Positions 12,474 to 23,391 of a stretch of DNA of 64,000 bases are shown in pieces. The stretch comes from Pyrrhosoma nymphula (Eukaryota > Arthropoda > Insecta > Odonata > Coenagrionidae), in NCBI GenBank assembly GCA_963573305.1, contig OY754330.1, forward strand, positions 18,758,596 through 18,822,595, written 5' to 3'. The notes under the pieces were generated by a model that worked only from the letters and a program-made list of their open reading frames with translations, had not been told where the DNA came from and ran no database searches. The position numbers were made by a program, and so were the translations under genes. Positions within the stretch are counted from its first letter, which is position 1. Every line of letters starts with the position of its first letter.

Positions 12474-12660
12474 TTTCATTGTTTTTTGACAATTATTGTA
12501 TGTAAATTTATGTTGTTATCATTTTCATGCTAATATCTTTTTTACCCTATTAGTCATTTTTGTTTCATTTCCTTTTTGAAATTATATTGAATGTAAACAT
12601 TTATTTAAAATCAAATTTAATGTTCTGTATCTAACAACGACAACAATATATGTAAACAAA

Positions 12661-12712
12661 CTACTACACCCTGACGATGCCATAAAATTGGTGAGACGCG
12701 TAATGTGCTTAA
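12661..12712 (+). ncRNA. Hammerhead ribozyme motif, PLE right arm
   Basis: The core CUGACGA is at 12671-12677. Stem II (GCCA/UGGU) follows, then GAGA at 12693-12696 where GAAA is expected, then stem III (AC-GC-GU) and an allowed GUA cleavage triplet ending at 12702. Its defects (GAGA and an extra C before the core) differ from those of the left arm, so the common ancestor plausibly had an intact ribozyme. Confidence 0.65.
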
Positions 12713-13149
12713 AAAATAGAAAGTGTAGAAAATTACAAAACTTTATTATTTTACGAATATTAAAAGTTTCTACAGAGTAGAGTCTGAAGCTGTGAATTTT
12801 AATCGTGAATATGATAACCGAAAATATTTTCTTCACAAACGCACTCCAGCGTAACTCAACTGTTTATCCTTCCGATCTGTTTCCAAGCGCGCTGTCGAAT
12901 GCGAAAGATCTGATACGGATGGAAACCAACTCCAATCTTGTGTTAATAACGAAATAAAAGTAAAAGAAAGCACCCATTTACTTCATTTTTAGGTAGGACC
13001 TCCTCATAACATTGCCTAAACTGACCGGGCCTAACGTATTCAAAAAAGGACTCTTAACTCGACAATGTCGCAGATGAGACTTCACAGTCTAGACAAATCA
13101 CAATTACTTTTATAAATGGAATTATTTGAATTTTTCGATGTTGAGACGT

Positions 13150-13311
13150 CATTTAAAATGCATTCGTGGAATAATTTGCAAATTTTGTTCCTTACTTTTA
13201 GGTTTCTGTAGGTAACGCATTTCATCAGTGAAAGCAGGATTTTTTGGACAACATATAACAAATGTGGAATTAAGTATTTGTTTTGACTCACACAGTCGCG
13301 GCGGAACCTCC
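13150..13311 (-). repeat. MITE family B, terminal fragment
   Basis: A 162-bp piece runs from the CATTCGTGGAATAAT block to the terminus GCGGCGGAACCTCC, followed by TTCA, a decayed TTAA. The other two thirds of the element are absent. Confidence 0.85.
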
Positions 13312-13454
13312 TTCAGGTGACTCGGATGCCGTTTCAACAGCATTTTAGTCCCGATTTTTTTCGCAATAGTTTAATTTATGTTCGGGAGTAAACTGTTTTT
13401 CATTCATGCTTCCTTAAGCCTTAACAAGTTTATAAGTTTCATTGGTGAAAAATT

Positions 13455-13529
13455 TATGAGTAAAGTAAATATATTGTTGGCATGATTATAAAAGAGAATA
13501 CATTTGACTCTAGGAAACGATAATATAAA
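13455..13529 (+). repeat. 75-bp direct repeat, right copy
   Basis: It matches 11005-11079 with a single mismatch. It continues into a short zone where the block GAAACGATAATATAAA recurs (13517-13566), so it may be part of a small tandemly repetitive locus. Confidence 0.85.
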
Positions 13530-13867
13530 TAATACCGTCGATAAATGTCGAAACGATAATATAAAAAATACTGATACCGATAATATACCGTCATTTTCGA
13601 GGTCCAAATATTCCGAGGATCGTATATTCGGAGGTCTTTCTGAATCGGGTTCTAGAGTTCGTCTGGTCTGCACGGAGAGGCGAGAAGGAGTGCTACGGTG
13701 AGGGAGAGAGAGATGGCAGCACGTGTCCGAGTGGATTCAATGAGGGTTCTCCAAGGATGTCTCCAAGGTCTAGAAAGGGTCACCATCGACGGAGACGGAT
13801 GGCGTGGCAAAAGGGCGTGGCCGAATGGCGCGGCGGGGCGAAGATGACTACGGTGTGCTCATAGTGT
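13530..13867. other. GC-richer unannotated segment
   Basis: The stretch 13650-13860 is richer in G and C than its surroundings, but shows no frame with recognisable protein motifs. Confidence 0.4.
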
Positions 13868-14496
13868 GAGTCTCCACATTCAGAAAACGTTTTCTGCGTC
13901 TCCACATAACGACGCTGTTAATGACGAAAATGCCTTTCTTGATAATGACAACGCTGGTGGCGTCAGATCCAAATTTTTATGAATTTTGTAAACTAACGTC
14001 GACTGAAGAACTGGCTGACAATTTTGCCAATTTTATCACTCTTGCCGAGGACGTGTAGTACTTGGTGTCAGGACACCTGGATGAGTACTGATGGAATCTG
14101 GAGCATCAAAAGATCGTCAGTTCTTCGATGATATAGATGAAGTCGGTCGTCTTTACCCCCTATACTGTATTTATGTTTCCTTTTATTTGCTTTTTTAAAT
14201 TTTGTCTCATTGCGTAAATTGCCAGTGGTCTTCATTTTCGTGACTTTAGTTTGTTATTTTAACATATAAGTATTATCACAGTATGAATACTAGTTTAGGG
14301 TTCCCGTTCATCCCGTTTTTCACGGAACAGTCCCGTTTTTTTGATAGAATGTCCCTGTGTCCCGACTTTTTTCCAAATGTCCTGCTATTTTTTTCTTTTG
14401 TATCATTCCTGAAAGCAGAGCATTACACTTTCTATTATTCATATGCAGCGCTCCTGGTGTCGAATTCATGAAACTTTGATGAGGTATATTTCGAAC

Positions 14497-15650
14497 AAGA
14501 ACCTTATAAGAGGACGTTTATCTCCTACTTCGATCGTGTTATCAACGGCCGCGAAAGAAATCAAGTTCCAACTTCGGCAGCTAGAGGGGCTGCAACCGCG
14601 TGGGAGGCCAAGCATTTCTAGTCTTAAAATGATTGTGTTAAATGGCTGTTGCGGGGCGAGTTTGAGTGGAAGGAGCATGAACCTTACAATGAGGACGGAA
14701 ATCTTGGTGCGCTTCCGATCGTCATTTGCTCAAATTACGGGTCGCCAGTTAATGCGCTGGTTTTGCGAGGGAGGCCTCGGTAAATGTGAGCTTTCGTCCC
14801 GCCAGCGTTTTCGTAAATTTCACCCACTTTAACAGAGGTATCGGAACCAAATTCACCTCACTTATTATGCAAACCTTGCGCATTTGTAAAATACTTTCAA
14901 TACAACAATGCATCATTTACTCTAGGGTTGGGAAACTTTCAAACCTGAGAATTGCGATTTTTCCTCTCCGCCATCTTGTGAAAAAATGCCGTTTCCTCTT
15001 ATCCACTGTACGTGGCGCAGCGATCGAGCAGTTGCTTCTCTAGCATATACAGACCTCTCCTACACAGTTTCTTCCCTCCTTCCACTCAAACTCACCCCGC
15101 AACAGCCATTTAACACAATCATGATAAGACTAGAAATTCTTGGCCTCCCACGCGGTTGCAGCCCCTCTAGTTGGAACTTGATTTCTTTCGCGGCCGTTAA
15201 TAACAGGATCGAAGTAGGAGAAAAACGTCCTCTTATAAGGTTCTTGGGAAGGAGGGAAGAAACTGTGTAGGAGAGGTCTGTATATGCTAGAGAAGCAACT
15301 GCTCGATCGCTGCGCCACGTACAGTGGATAAGAGGAAATGGCATTTTTTCACAAGATGGCTGAGAGGAAAAATCGCACTTCTCAGGTTTGAAAGTTTCCC
15401 ATTCCTAGAATAAATGATGCATTGTTGTGTTGAAAGTATTTTACAAATGCGCAAGGTTTGCATAATAAGTGAGGAGAATTTTGTTCCAATATTTCTGTTA
15501 AAAGTGGGTGAAATTTACGAAAACGGTGGCGGGACGAAATCTCACATTTACCGAGGCCTCCCTCGCAACACCAGCGCATTAACTGGCGACCCGTAATTTG
15601 AGCAAATGACGATCGGAAGCGCACCAAGATTTCCGTCCTCATTGTAAAGT
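14497..15650. repeat. Interleaved inverted repeats X-Y-X'-Y'
   Basis: Segment X (about 14497-14685) recurs inverted at about 15083-15245. Segment Y (about 14690-15085) recurs inverted at about 15240-15650. The order X, Y, X', Y' is not a simple hairpin: pairing X with X' encloses Y, and pairing Y with Y' encloses X'. Y resembles the inside of the Harbinger-type MITE at 50570-51141 (TTTCGTCCCGCCAGC, CGCCATCTTG blocks), so this is probably a rearranged nested insertion. Confidence 0.7.
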
Positions 15651-15823
15651 TCTTGATTAAGAAGTTGGTAATGCAAATAACGATGCTCTTTTTTCAACCA
15701 TGCTTCTGTTGGCAGTGTTACAGACACACGGTTCCCGGTTGCATATGACACGACGTCAGTTCAGTGCTGGCATTGTCAGATTGTAAAATTGTTGCTACTC
15801 AAGTGTTGCACATAGTCTGTATA

Positions 15824-15960
15824 ATGCCGAAACGTACGTGCTTATTTAACGATAGTATTAGAAGATAATTCCCCTTCATCAAATGAAACAGTAAAAGATG
15901 CAATGATTGTATAGACTTATTTTAAGGATTTTTCTTGTGCTGACTTCCATGCCCAAATAT
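15824..15960 (+). pseudogene. hAT transposase N-terminal (BED-type) remnant
   Basis: ATG at 15824 opens MPKRTCLFNDSIRR, then a stop, then FPFIK, another stop, and CNDCIDLF. This fits the start of many arthropod hAT/BED-finger proteins (MPKR-C-F, then F-FI followed by C-x2-C). Multiple stops show decay. The remaining finger residues and the catalytic domain are not recognisable. Confidence 0.45.
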
Positions 15961-16312
15961 CTAAGAAAAAGAAACTTCTTGATCAGGTTCAAAAATTGTT
16001 AAATATTCTAATGTATCGTGTAAACATGAACTTTATTCAGTCATATTTTGTAAATTCTGTTCTTCTAAATCGTTGTAAGTGCGATTGTGATTCATTTAAT
16101 ACAGGTATTTTGAATTTCGTTATATTTTTCTCATTTCTAATCTTTCCCGCTGTTTTATGAAATGCCCCAGTATTTTTAAGTGAAAAATGAAAAAATGTCC
16201 CGTTTTTTTTCTAAAATACATTATGGAAACCCTATACTAGTTGGGATGTGCGACAGTGAGACATGCTACACCAGCGTAAAATGCTATTTCTGAATGTGGA
16301 GACATACTACAC

Positions 16313-19300
16313 GAATACCGTGTGCTTGTACATTAAGCGGATTTCGAAGGGAGGGGGGGGTGATAAGAAATGACTCCTCGACTCAACTCCGATAGTACAT
16401 CTACTTCCCATCTCGTCTCTAAGCAAAGGGTTTCTCGCGCCGCCAGCCGCCATGATGCGTTGCCCACGTCACGGACAGTATAAGTTCCACGGTATAAATT
16501 TCCCCCGAGACGCAAGCAGACCATTCATTGCATACGGAATGGTCGGAGGATGTATAGAGCTGTTTTATGGGACGATAGACGGTCGAGGTCATTTTGCGCC
16601 ATCTACGGGGACAGGTGGCGGCTCCATTGAGCTAGAGAGGAATTACCTATACCTATGGGGATTGATGGTCTAGGGAGAGTGGGGAAGGGGGAGGAGAAAT
16701 AGACGACAGGAGAGGGCATCAGTCTCTTCCGTTGACAAAAGAGCACCCGGGGGGTTTGAAAACATTTTGTTTCCCGTTCTACGACGGACAGAAGGGACCT
16801 GCGTATACTTAACGGCGATGAAGATGAGAGTATAAGTGGAGAGGGAAACATTTTCTAGCCTGTCTCTGAATAACTTGATAGGATGTCACCATTTTTGCGA
16901 CAATGAGATTTTCAGCTTCCACCCCCTTCTTCTCCTAGTATTTTTCACCACATGTTTCCACAATATGATCCAATGAGTCACAAAAGAGTTTAAGTCGAAT
17001 TTTATATAATCTTCTATTCATCTGATGCATCGTCATGTGCTCCATCAATAAAAATTTACGACTATATCAATAGTAATTGCGGAAACAATGACATGTGTTC
17101 GATCATTAGCGCCATAGTGACATGAAAAACATGAACTGATGCATTTTTATGACTCTCTTTTTGCTCCACGAACTACCAGAAGATAGTATTCATGAAGGTA
17201 AACGCTTTCTAAGTAGGAGCGGATCATAAAAATATAGGGGGCACGCTGACTGGATCAATATTTCTCTCTATTAGACTATTATCTCAACATTTAAAAAAAC
17301 TAATGATTTAACTACAATTATTCGCACAAAAGCTCGCATTGACGAGTAAGCCCACGAAGTATTCGAACCAACAAAGCGTGATTTTTTCATTCATTCACAC
17401 ACATAGGGGAGGGCAGTTCATTTTAGTTGACCTGCCTGTGTTTTTTCACAAGATATGGAACTGGAATAAACCACTCACCGTTTGTTCAGCTGGAAGTTTC
17501 CTTGAAAGTATTTTTGCTGATATAAACACAGGCATCGTGCACATCAGCGAAACGCTTAACTTACATAGCGATCAAGTTGTCCGTGAAATTTACATGCCAT
17601 AACTAAACGCTTTGAAACGAGACATAATCCTCATTTAGAGCTTAAGGTCTCACGATAAACATAGCGCCCCACTATTAGCTGCATAGGTCGAAGAGAAATC
17701 GTTCTAATTTTCAGGGGATCTAGAAAAACAAGCACATATCATCTATGATTTGTCTCGTGTTCTCAATCACTATTACTACGCTCTAATGGAATGATTTGAT
17801 TGACGGCTTAATGATGGTGAAATCTGTGACCACAATGGTGAATTCACAGGTACTCGACACATCAGTGCATTCATGAGCGCTCATCCAGACGTAGCGAGCG
17901 CTTGGTGATTAATTTGATAGGATAATGGCATCCATCGGATCCCCTTGACTAATTGCCAACGGCAAATGCATTCAATCCGCTTGCTTCTTACTATGCCTTC
18001 AACGAATCCCATTTTGGCCGAACGCACTTATTAATTTGATCCACCTGCACGGATCGCATTAAGCAAATTTCAGACAAATCAAGCATATGGTGTCTAGTTG
18101 AATGGTGTCCTATTTCATATGCATGCCTTATATTATATATCTATCTCATCGATAGGATCAATAGCTAAAGGCTCATTACAATACCTCTTATCGCCTCTCT
18201 AGGGTGAAACTGAAGAATATCCTTCAGTTATTATTACTGCAGTAATTCATTTACTCCAGAAACTATTCTGAATCATCAGCAGGTCATTGAGTTAGTGAGT
18301 ATTGTGCTCCAGGACGTCAAGCGCTACAAGACTTATACTTTTTTTTCTCTTTCTCTCAATGTAAATGACCATTTACTTTTGCCTTGTGTGTCATATATTT
18401 GTTAATGCTATTCTTTTGTAAATTGATCACTTGTTTTCCCGATGTTTTATTTTCGAAAGCAGAACTGTTTATGTAATTTTTGTATTGACACTATGGGTAA
18501 ACCTAGAGCATAATAAACAGTCATTCATTCTGAGAGGGCTTATAAATTAGATAGGAAAGCGTATTCATTAAATTTATAAAATAGGAGGACAAATTATAGA
18601 TGGAGGGATGCCAAGGAAGTAAAAGAATTATTATGACTGTTTGAACATCCGTAGGGAACTGCGAAATTAAACTTTTTAGGAAACCGTGATAATGTTAGCG
18701 TTAAAATGGTAAAACTAATAAAAATCGTGAATATTGCAACCACGACATTTTTATGTTATTTTCTGCTCTTTACATTTTAACAGAACTTAAGGTGCCACCT
18801 GTGAATATTTAATCATCGAGACCAAATAATTCTCAAAAGTTACAAAAGCCACTTCTTAAAAAAGCAATTGAAACATATTGATTATCAGGAATAACAAAAA
18901 ACCTACATCTTTCAGTCCCGTAAATTTGTAAACTTGTTATTATTTGTGAAACACTGGGTATCGCTTCAACCACAAAACATTGCTACATCATTTTATTACA
19001 AGAAAATAGGTTTTTTTAAGTACTCGTAGATAGATATGAGCATCATTGCATAAAAAAATTACACAAATGCGATAAAAAAAATATCATACGGAAAAAAAAC
19101 GTTCGCACACATCTGTCTAAGAATAACCTTTTCGTCATTGCACAAAGCGTGTGCACTACCAAACGTATTTTTTGGTGCAACGCATCGCATATGACGCAAT
19201 GGCTTCACATGTAATGAGATGCAGTCCCTGCCTTGACGTCACGCCACCCAAATAAAATTTATGCACAGTACCTAGGCGTATTACATATGCAACACAAAAT

Positions 19301-19768
19301 GATGTCAAGCGATAATCATGACGTCATAATTGGATCCTAACCCACTTCAACCGACCAGAATATCACCTAGGCAGTATATTCCAAAGGCAGCATGTTGCTA
19401 TGATATTTCGAGGATAATGTACCCTAATAATGATACACTCTCCAGTGATAGCTTTAATGAAAATTGTATCGAATAAACATCCCACGTCATTTACGATAAC
19501 TATTTTCAGTTTCGGATCAGATGTAAAATTATTCCTCTCGTCATTTTCTTTTCCTCCAAAAAATATATTAAATGAAAATATCTTGATAAATACGTTTCTT
19601 TTTTTGTGACATCGTTTTCGATCTCAATGGTATTTCGTCAAACAAAAAATCTCAACTGAAGCTCAAAGAAAGCCTTCAAAAAATATCCCGGTCCTATGTT
19701 CACTCGACCTTTTGTTATAATAAACATTTATCTATTCAGATGATAGTTCTCTATTTGTTTTATATTAG
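16313..19768. other. 3.4 kb without recognisable genes
   Basis: ORFs at 16333-16851 and 17339-17602 show no recognisable motif. A segment ending about 18534 finishes with AATAAACAGTCATTCATTC, like some LINE 3' tails, but no ORF2 sequence precedes it. This is the longest stretch not explained by mobile elements, apart from 40.8-45 kb and 45.7-49.9 kb. Confidence 0.4.
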
Positions 19769-19860
19769 CAGGGTTCCTACAGACCTGACATTATAAAATA
19801 CCAGTACTTTTCCAGGTTTTCCAAGCCAAATATTTCAATTTTCCAGGTTAAAAAATCCAT
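19769..19860 (+). repeat. hAT-like terminus fragment
   Basis: It starts CAGGGTTCCTACAGACCTG and carries TTTTCCAGGTTTTCCAAGCC and a second TTTTCCAGG, resembling the left subterminal zone of the element at 8390. No matching right end was found. Confidence 0.5.
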
Positions 19861-20215
19861 TCTATCGATAGCGGGTATTTTAAAAAAAATGTAAGAATAT
19901 GAGAAAAACACATTAAATTGTGCGCACCATGCAAACATGACAATATGCATTATAGTGAAATACATGCAAAACAAGTTGGTTTTGAACCTTTGAACCTTAT
20001 TCGAGCAGACCTTTTGTTTTTATTCTTGGATGGAAATGACAACCATCTCTAGCATCAGCATTGGAGGTCATGAATACTGTGTCGCATCAGAAAACCAAGC
20101 CCAGATATTTGTCAGGCAGGGATACTATTCTAGAAGATTCTTTACACCTCATTACAACATACGTATCACCTGCAAGTGCATACAAAAGTTACTCAAGTTT
20201 TCATCTCACGGTAAA
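19861..20215. other. Unannotated; one unrecognised ORF
   Basis: A 68-codon ORF (20030-20236, +) begins MEMTTISSISIGGHEYC and runs into the terminal repeat of MITE B. Its composition looks protein-like, but I recognise no family, and the last residues are MITE sequence. Confidence 0.25.
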
Positions 20216-20768
20216 GGCGGATCCACCGTAAAATAACTTAAATGTCATTTTATTCATATTCTGTCTACTTGTAGAAAAACCTGTCCTCTATCTGACATGA
20301 ACAACAAAATAATACCTTTCCACGCTATTTTATTCTATAATTGAACTTGAAATTACATTGTGTTCAATGGGGGAATGAGAGAAACACGTGGAAAAATAGT
20401 ATTTTCCATAAAATATAAATTCCATTTTTGCGGAAAACTGTTTATAAGAAGGAAATAATCCAGAGAAATTTAATAACAATTAAAATATAGGCATCTTACC
20501 ACATTATTTTAGTTATTGAAGGAATACTGCCGTAATTGGATTCGAAATGCGGTAATTCGTAGGAAATTCGGGCTGCAGTCGGCTCCTACGGCTGAAAAAA
20601 AGTGCTCATTTGAAATACATTCGTGGAATAATCTGCATATTTTGTTCCTTACTTTTGGGTTTCTATAGGCAACGCATTTCATCAGCGAAAGCAAGGTTTT
20701 TTGGACAAAATATAAAAAATGTGAAATTTAGTATTTGTTTTGACTCACACAGTCGCGGCGGAACCTCC
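20216..20768 (-). repeat. MITE family B, copy 5
   Basis: A full-length 553-bp copy has ends GGCGGATCCACCG and CGGCGGAACCTCC. The flanks, TAAA-like on the left and TTGA on the right, are decayed TTAA. It is collinear with copies 1, 2 and 6. Confidence 0.9.
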
Positions 20769-20922
20769 TTGAACATAATTCCTAAACTAACCAATGGATT
20801 ATGACCACTAGCGCTACACCACGGGGCCCAGCATACCTACCAATGGCAGAAGTGGCGACAGTTCAAAGGGAGCGTATTTCCGGATGCTCCCTCTAGGTGA
20901 CACCGAAACTTGAAGGCGAGAC

Positions 20923-21341
20923 AAAATAAATATAGTTAAAAAAAACTAAAAAAACACGCTAAAATGATAACTCAAACTAAAAAGTGAAAAATAATTTTTA
21001 ATGTAGAAATAAAAAAATAAATGAAAAATATTAATATTTTCGTGAAAAAAGCGTGGGGTTGCTTAGTTAATTTTATATGCCTTTTGTAATTATTTACCCA
21101 AATTACTGAATGGAAAATGCGGGAAAAGATTATTCTTTGAGCCATATTTTTAGTGCCATTTTTCTACAAATCGTACCGATTGAATATTTTCAAGAATTGA
21201 TATATCGAGCACCCCACGCATTTTTCACGATAATATTAATATTTTTCATTTTTTTTTCTATATTAAGAATTATTTTTCACTTTTTAGTTTGAGTTGTCAT
21301 TAAAACGTGTTTTTTAGTTTTTTTAACTATATTTATTTTTC
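20923..21341. repeat. AT-rich inverted repeat with 3' tandem duplication
   Basis: Arms of about 130 bp (20923-21058 and 21211-21341) are reverse complements, separated by about 150 bp. Blocks include AACTCAAACTAAAAAGTG and its complement. The outer part of the right arm is then repeated once in tandem (about 21337-21395). This may be a small foldback or MITE; no target duplication was found. Confidence 0.7.
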
Positions 21342-21450
21342 ACTTTTTAGTTTGAGTTGTCATTAAAGAGTGTTTTTTTAGTTTTTATAAACTATCGGAG
21401 GTCCGAAAAGGTAGATATGCGCAGACCGCGCGCTTGCTTTCCGCGCGCTA

Positions 21451-21640
21451 TCTCACGCAAAGGATCTGTGAGAAAATTATTAATCCTGGAAATCCTGATT
21501 TGGATAATGAGAAAATCTGTTCAAATTATTGTATTGTCATCGGTCCTTGATAAGTCCACAAAGTTTAAATGAAATCTTATCGTTGAAAGTGGGTCAAAAT
21601 CGAGTCCAAAGGAGTCGGTTACAAACGAGCATACAAACAA
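21451..21640 (+). repeat. LINE/SINE 3'-tail-like repeat, copy 1
   Basis: It begins TCTCACGCAAAGGATCTG and includes TTGTCATCGGTCCTTGAT, GTGGGTCAAAATCGAGTCC and GGAGTCGGTTACAAAC. The final ACAAAC-rich tract is like RTE-type LINE and SINE 3' ends. It is a direct repeat of 21870-22100. Confidence 0.65.
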
Positions 21641-21764
21641 ATTTAGCAAATACGAAAAGCGAATTCGACGATAAAAAATTCTTCTCCCGTCAAAGCTTGC
21701 TGCAATTTTAATTAAATTATAACTGACCGTTGAACCATCAAACTAAAGACAACAAAAAAAACGT

Positions 21765-21860
21765 CCTACATTGAGCCGCGAACTCTGGCCCCCCTCGGTG
21801 AGAGGTGACGAAGCTAACCACTACACCATCCGAACAACACACAAAAGGCGCTTACTCTAT
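21765..21860 (-). repeat. tRNA-derived SINE head
   Basis: The minus strand reads GGATGGTGTAGTGGTTAGC, a good pol III A box, followed about 35 nt later by GAGTTCGCGGC, a weak B box. The cloverleaf is not complete, so this is a SINE-type relic and not a functional tRNA gene. Confidence 0.5.
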
Positions 21861-21869
21861 CCCTCTGAT

Positions 21870-22100
21870 TCTCACGCAAAGGATCTGTTCAATTGAAGAA
21901 AATTATTAATCCTGGCAATCCTGATAAGAATATTGACAAAATCTTATCAAATTATACTATTGTCATCGGTCCTTGATGAGTCTACAAAGTTTAAAGGAAA
22001 TCTGTCGTTCAAAGTGGGTCAAAATCGAGTCCAAAGGAGTCGGTTACAAACAAACAAACATACAGGTGAAGCTAATAAAAGCGTGTTAAAAAGATACCCT
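21870..22100 (+). repeat. LINE/SINE 3'-tail-like repeat, copy 2
   Basis: It is collinear with 21451-21640 but extends further, through CAAACAAACATACAGGTGAAG and AATAAAAGCGTG. The two copies bracket the SINE-like head on the opposite strand. Confidence 0.65.
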
Positions 22101-22585
22101 TCAACAAAAGCATCTCCTCCGCATTTACGCCCATGTAAATGTAAAAATCATACCAGTTGTGGTTTTCTAATGACTAGACAAACTAGCATACAACGCTCTT
22201 CACATATAAATCGTGAAAGTTGATGTTTCTTTACATAATTTCATGCTTTTATGTACATACTTTCATACTTTTATGTACAAAATGAATATTAGATATTTGA
22301 AGATGGTGCAGAAATGCTTCAATAACGATGTCCATGGGCATTATATGTACTCGATCGTATTTCTAACCCTGTGCGACCGGGGGACAACTTCCAATCATAT
22401 CGGCCGCTGTACCATTGGCGCATGCTTGGACTTTTTGGATGAATTTTCCAAATGTTGCTTCACGTATTTTACTTCACATAGCTCCCTTCTCGAGGGCTGT
22501 TAATTGCAGCAATGTTTTCTTTCGTACAGCGCTTGAAATTTTCTTATAGAGGCCGAAATTAATATAATGAAATCATTGTCTTCAG
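22101..22585. other. Unannotated sequence
   Basis: A 96-codon ORF (22213-22503, +) has no recognisable motif. No other structure was seen. Confidence 0.4.
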
Positions 22586-22611
22586 TCCCTTTGTAATTCC
22601 ACATGTACATT

Positions 22612-22656
22612 TATTGGAAACGACCTAGGTTTCGACGTAGCACGTCATCATCATCA
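22612..22656 (-). ncRNA. Hammerhead ribozyme motif, truncated, left arm
   Basis: On the minus strand: UGAUGA, stem II GACGU/ACGUC, GAAA, stem III ACC-UA-GGU, then a GUC cleavage triplet. The first core base (C3) and the 5' strand of stem I are replaced by the inversion junction. Confidence 0.65.
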
Positions 22657-22658
22657 CG

Positions 22659-22700
22659 TGATGATGACGTGCTACGTCGAAACCGAGGTCGTTTCCAATA
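22659..22700 (+). ncRNA. Hammerhead ribozyme motif, truncated, right arm
   Basis: UGAUGA is at 22659-22664, followed by one unpaired U, stem II GACGU-GCU-ACGUC, GAAA at 22679-22682, stem III ACC-GA-GGU and a GUC triplet ending at 22690. All catalytic positions but C3 are as expected. The 5' strand of stem I is lost at the palindrome centre. Confidence 0.7.
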
Positions 22701-22730
22701 AATATACATGTGGAATTACAAAGAGACTGC

Positions 22731-23391
22731 TTCTCATTCAATATGCTAAGCAAATTCCATAAAGTTACGCCTGAGACAACGGAGTTTTCAGTCCCGTTCA
22801 TATTTCCAGAATACCTACATAATCTTTTTCCACTAAGGTGCAGAATAACCAAGTTTATGAACCATGTGGTATAAAGAAGTGATTATTTCATTAAGTCAAC
22901 AGTTTTATGTACTCATATTTTCTACTTCAAGGATGGTAGCTTTTTTAGTAGGTAGTTTGTTGAATGAAACATAATTACAACAGTTTTTGGAATGATTTCA
23001 AAGAGTCACTAGGGTATTAAAAATAATCCAGTTAACGCATGCACGAAATCTTCAACATAAGGGAACAATTCTCAATGTATAGATAGAATACTTGCTAAAA
23101 AGACATGCTCGGGGTTTAATTCCATATCACTTGTAATACCGTTGCAATGCTACTGTGTAATACCAAATTCTATTTCGTACACGACGATTTCACATCAGAA
23201 TGAAGGCAGACTCGAAGCTACGCTTAAGGGAGTCTATCATAAGACGTGTGGTAGGCCAGTCTTCAGGTGAGTTCAAAATAATCATCTACACTCAAAACAT
23301 AAGGAGTTATGGGGAATAAGCAGAAATAAAGACGAAAAAAAAATACCTTTTTAAAACCACTCTTATATTCAAGTGAATTAAAATGTAAAAT
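22731..23391. other. Unannotated sequence
   Basis: No gene or repeat boundary was recognised between the PLE palindrome and the 109-bp direct repeat. Confidence 0.45.

Larger units (their letters stand above)
11422..12750. mobile_element. Penelope-like element remnant, head-to-head inverted pair
   Basis: Two inverted arms of about 375 bp (roughly 11422-11795 and 12375-12750) are reverse complements. Each carries the end of the PLE endonuclease ORF, its 3' flank and an HHR motif, with 3' sides pointing outward. The centre holds a LINE tail (11810-12206, minus) and an extension of the PLE endonuclease (12219-12473, plus). The order endonuclease, then 3' UTR, then HHR fits the known PLE layout, in which HHRs sit in terminal pLTR sequences. 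Target duplications were not identified. Confidence 0.8.
14296..16234 (+). mobile_element. hAT element with perfect 8-bp target duplication
   Basis: This 1,939-bp element is bounded by TAGGGTTCCCG at the left and GGAAACCCTA at the right. It is flanked by the identical octamer TACTAGTT on both sides (14288-14295, 16235-16242). The 8-bp duplication and TAGGG termini are diagnostic of hAT. Subterminal TCCCGTTTTT-type repeats are present at both ends. A decayed BED-type N-terminus lies at 15824. The middle is occupied by nested inverted repeats, so the element is non-autonomous. Confidence 0.9.
13868..16312. mobile_element. Possible outer DNA transposon bearing GTCTCCACATTC ends
   Basis: GTCTCCACATTCAGAAA (from about 13874) recurs in inverted form near 16290-16310. 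Without the hAT element nested inside (14296-16234), about 500 bp remain. A second GTCTCCACATAACGACG block sits just inside the left end. Sequences like this occur at ends of pogo/Tigger-type elements. The terminal repeats differ by a small indel, and the target duplication is not clear. Confidence 0.35.
22586..22730. mobile_element. PLE terminal palindrome with two hammerhead motifs
   Basis: Two arms of about 70 bp meet with essentially no spacer between 22657 and 22658. Outer parts (AATTCCACATGTACATTTAT and its complement) are near-identical. The left arm has one extra ATC triplet and a few substitutions. Each arm contains most of a hammerhead, 3' sides outward. No PLE protein sequence was recognised next to it. 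Confidence 0.75.

Noticed and set aside
20773..20860. Second SINE head (GTGGTGTAGCGCTAGTGG on minus strand)
   Set aside because: A weak A box only; no B box at the proper distance.
21765..21860. Functional tRNA gene
   Set aside because: The A box is good, but the B box is poor and a complete cloverleaf with acceptor stem cannot be drawn; a SINE head is more likely.
21451..22100. LTR retrotransposon with direct repeats
   Set aside because: The two copies are LINE/SINE-tail-like, have no TG...CA ends, and no gag or pol lies between them.
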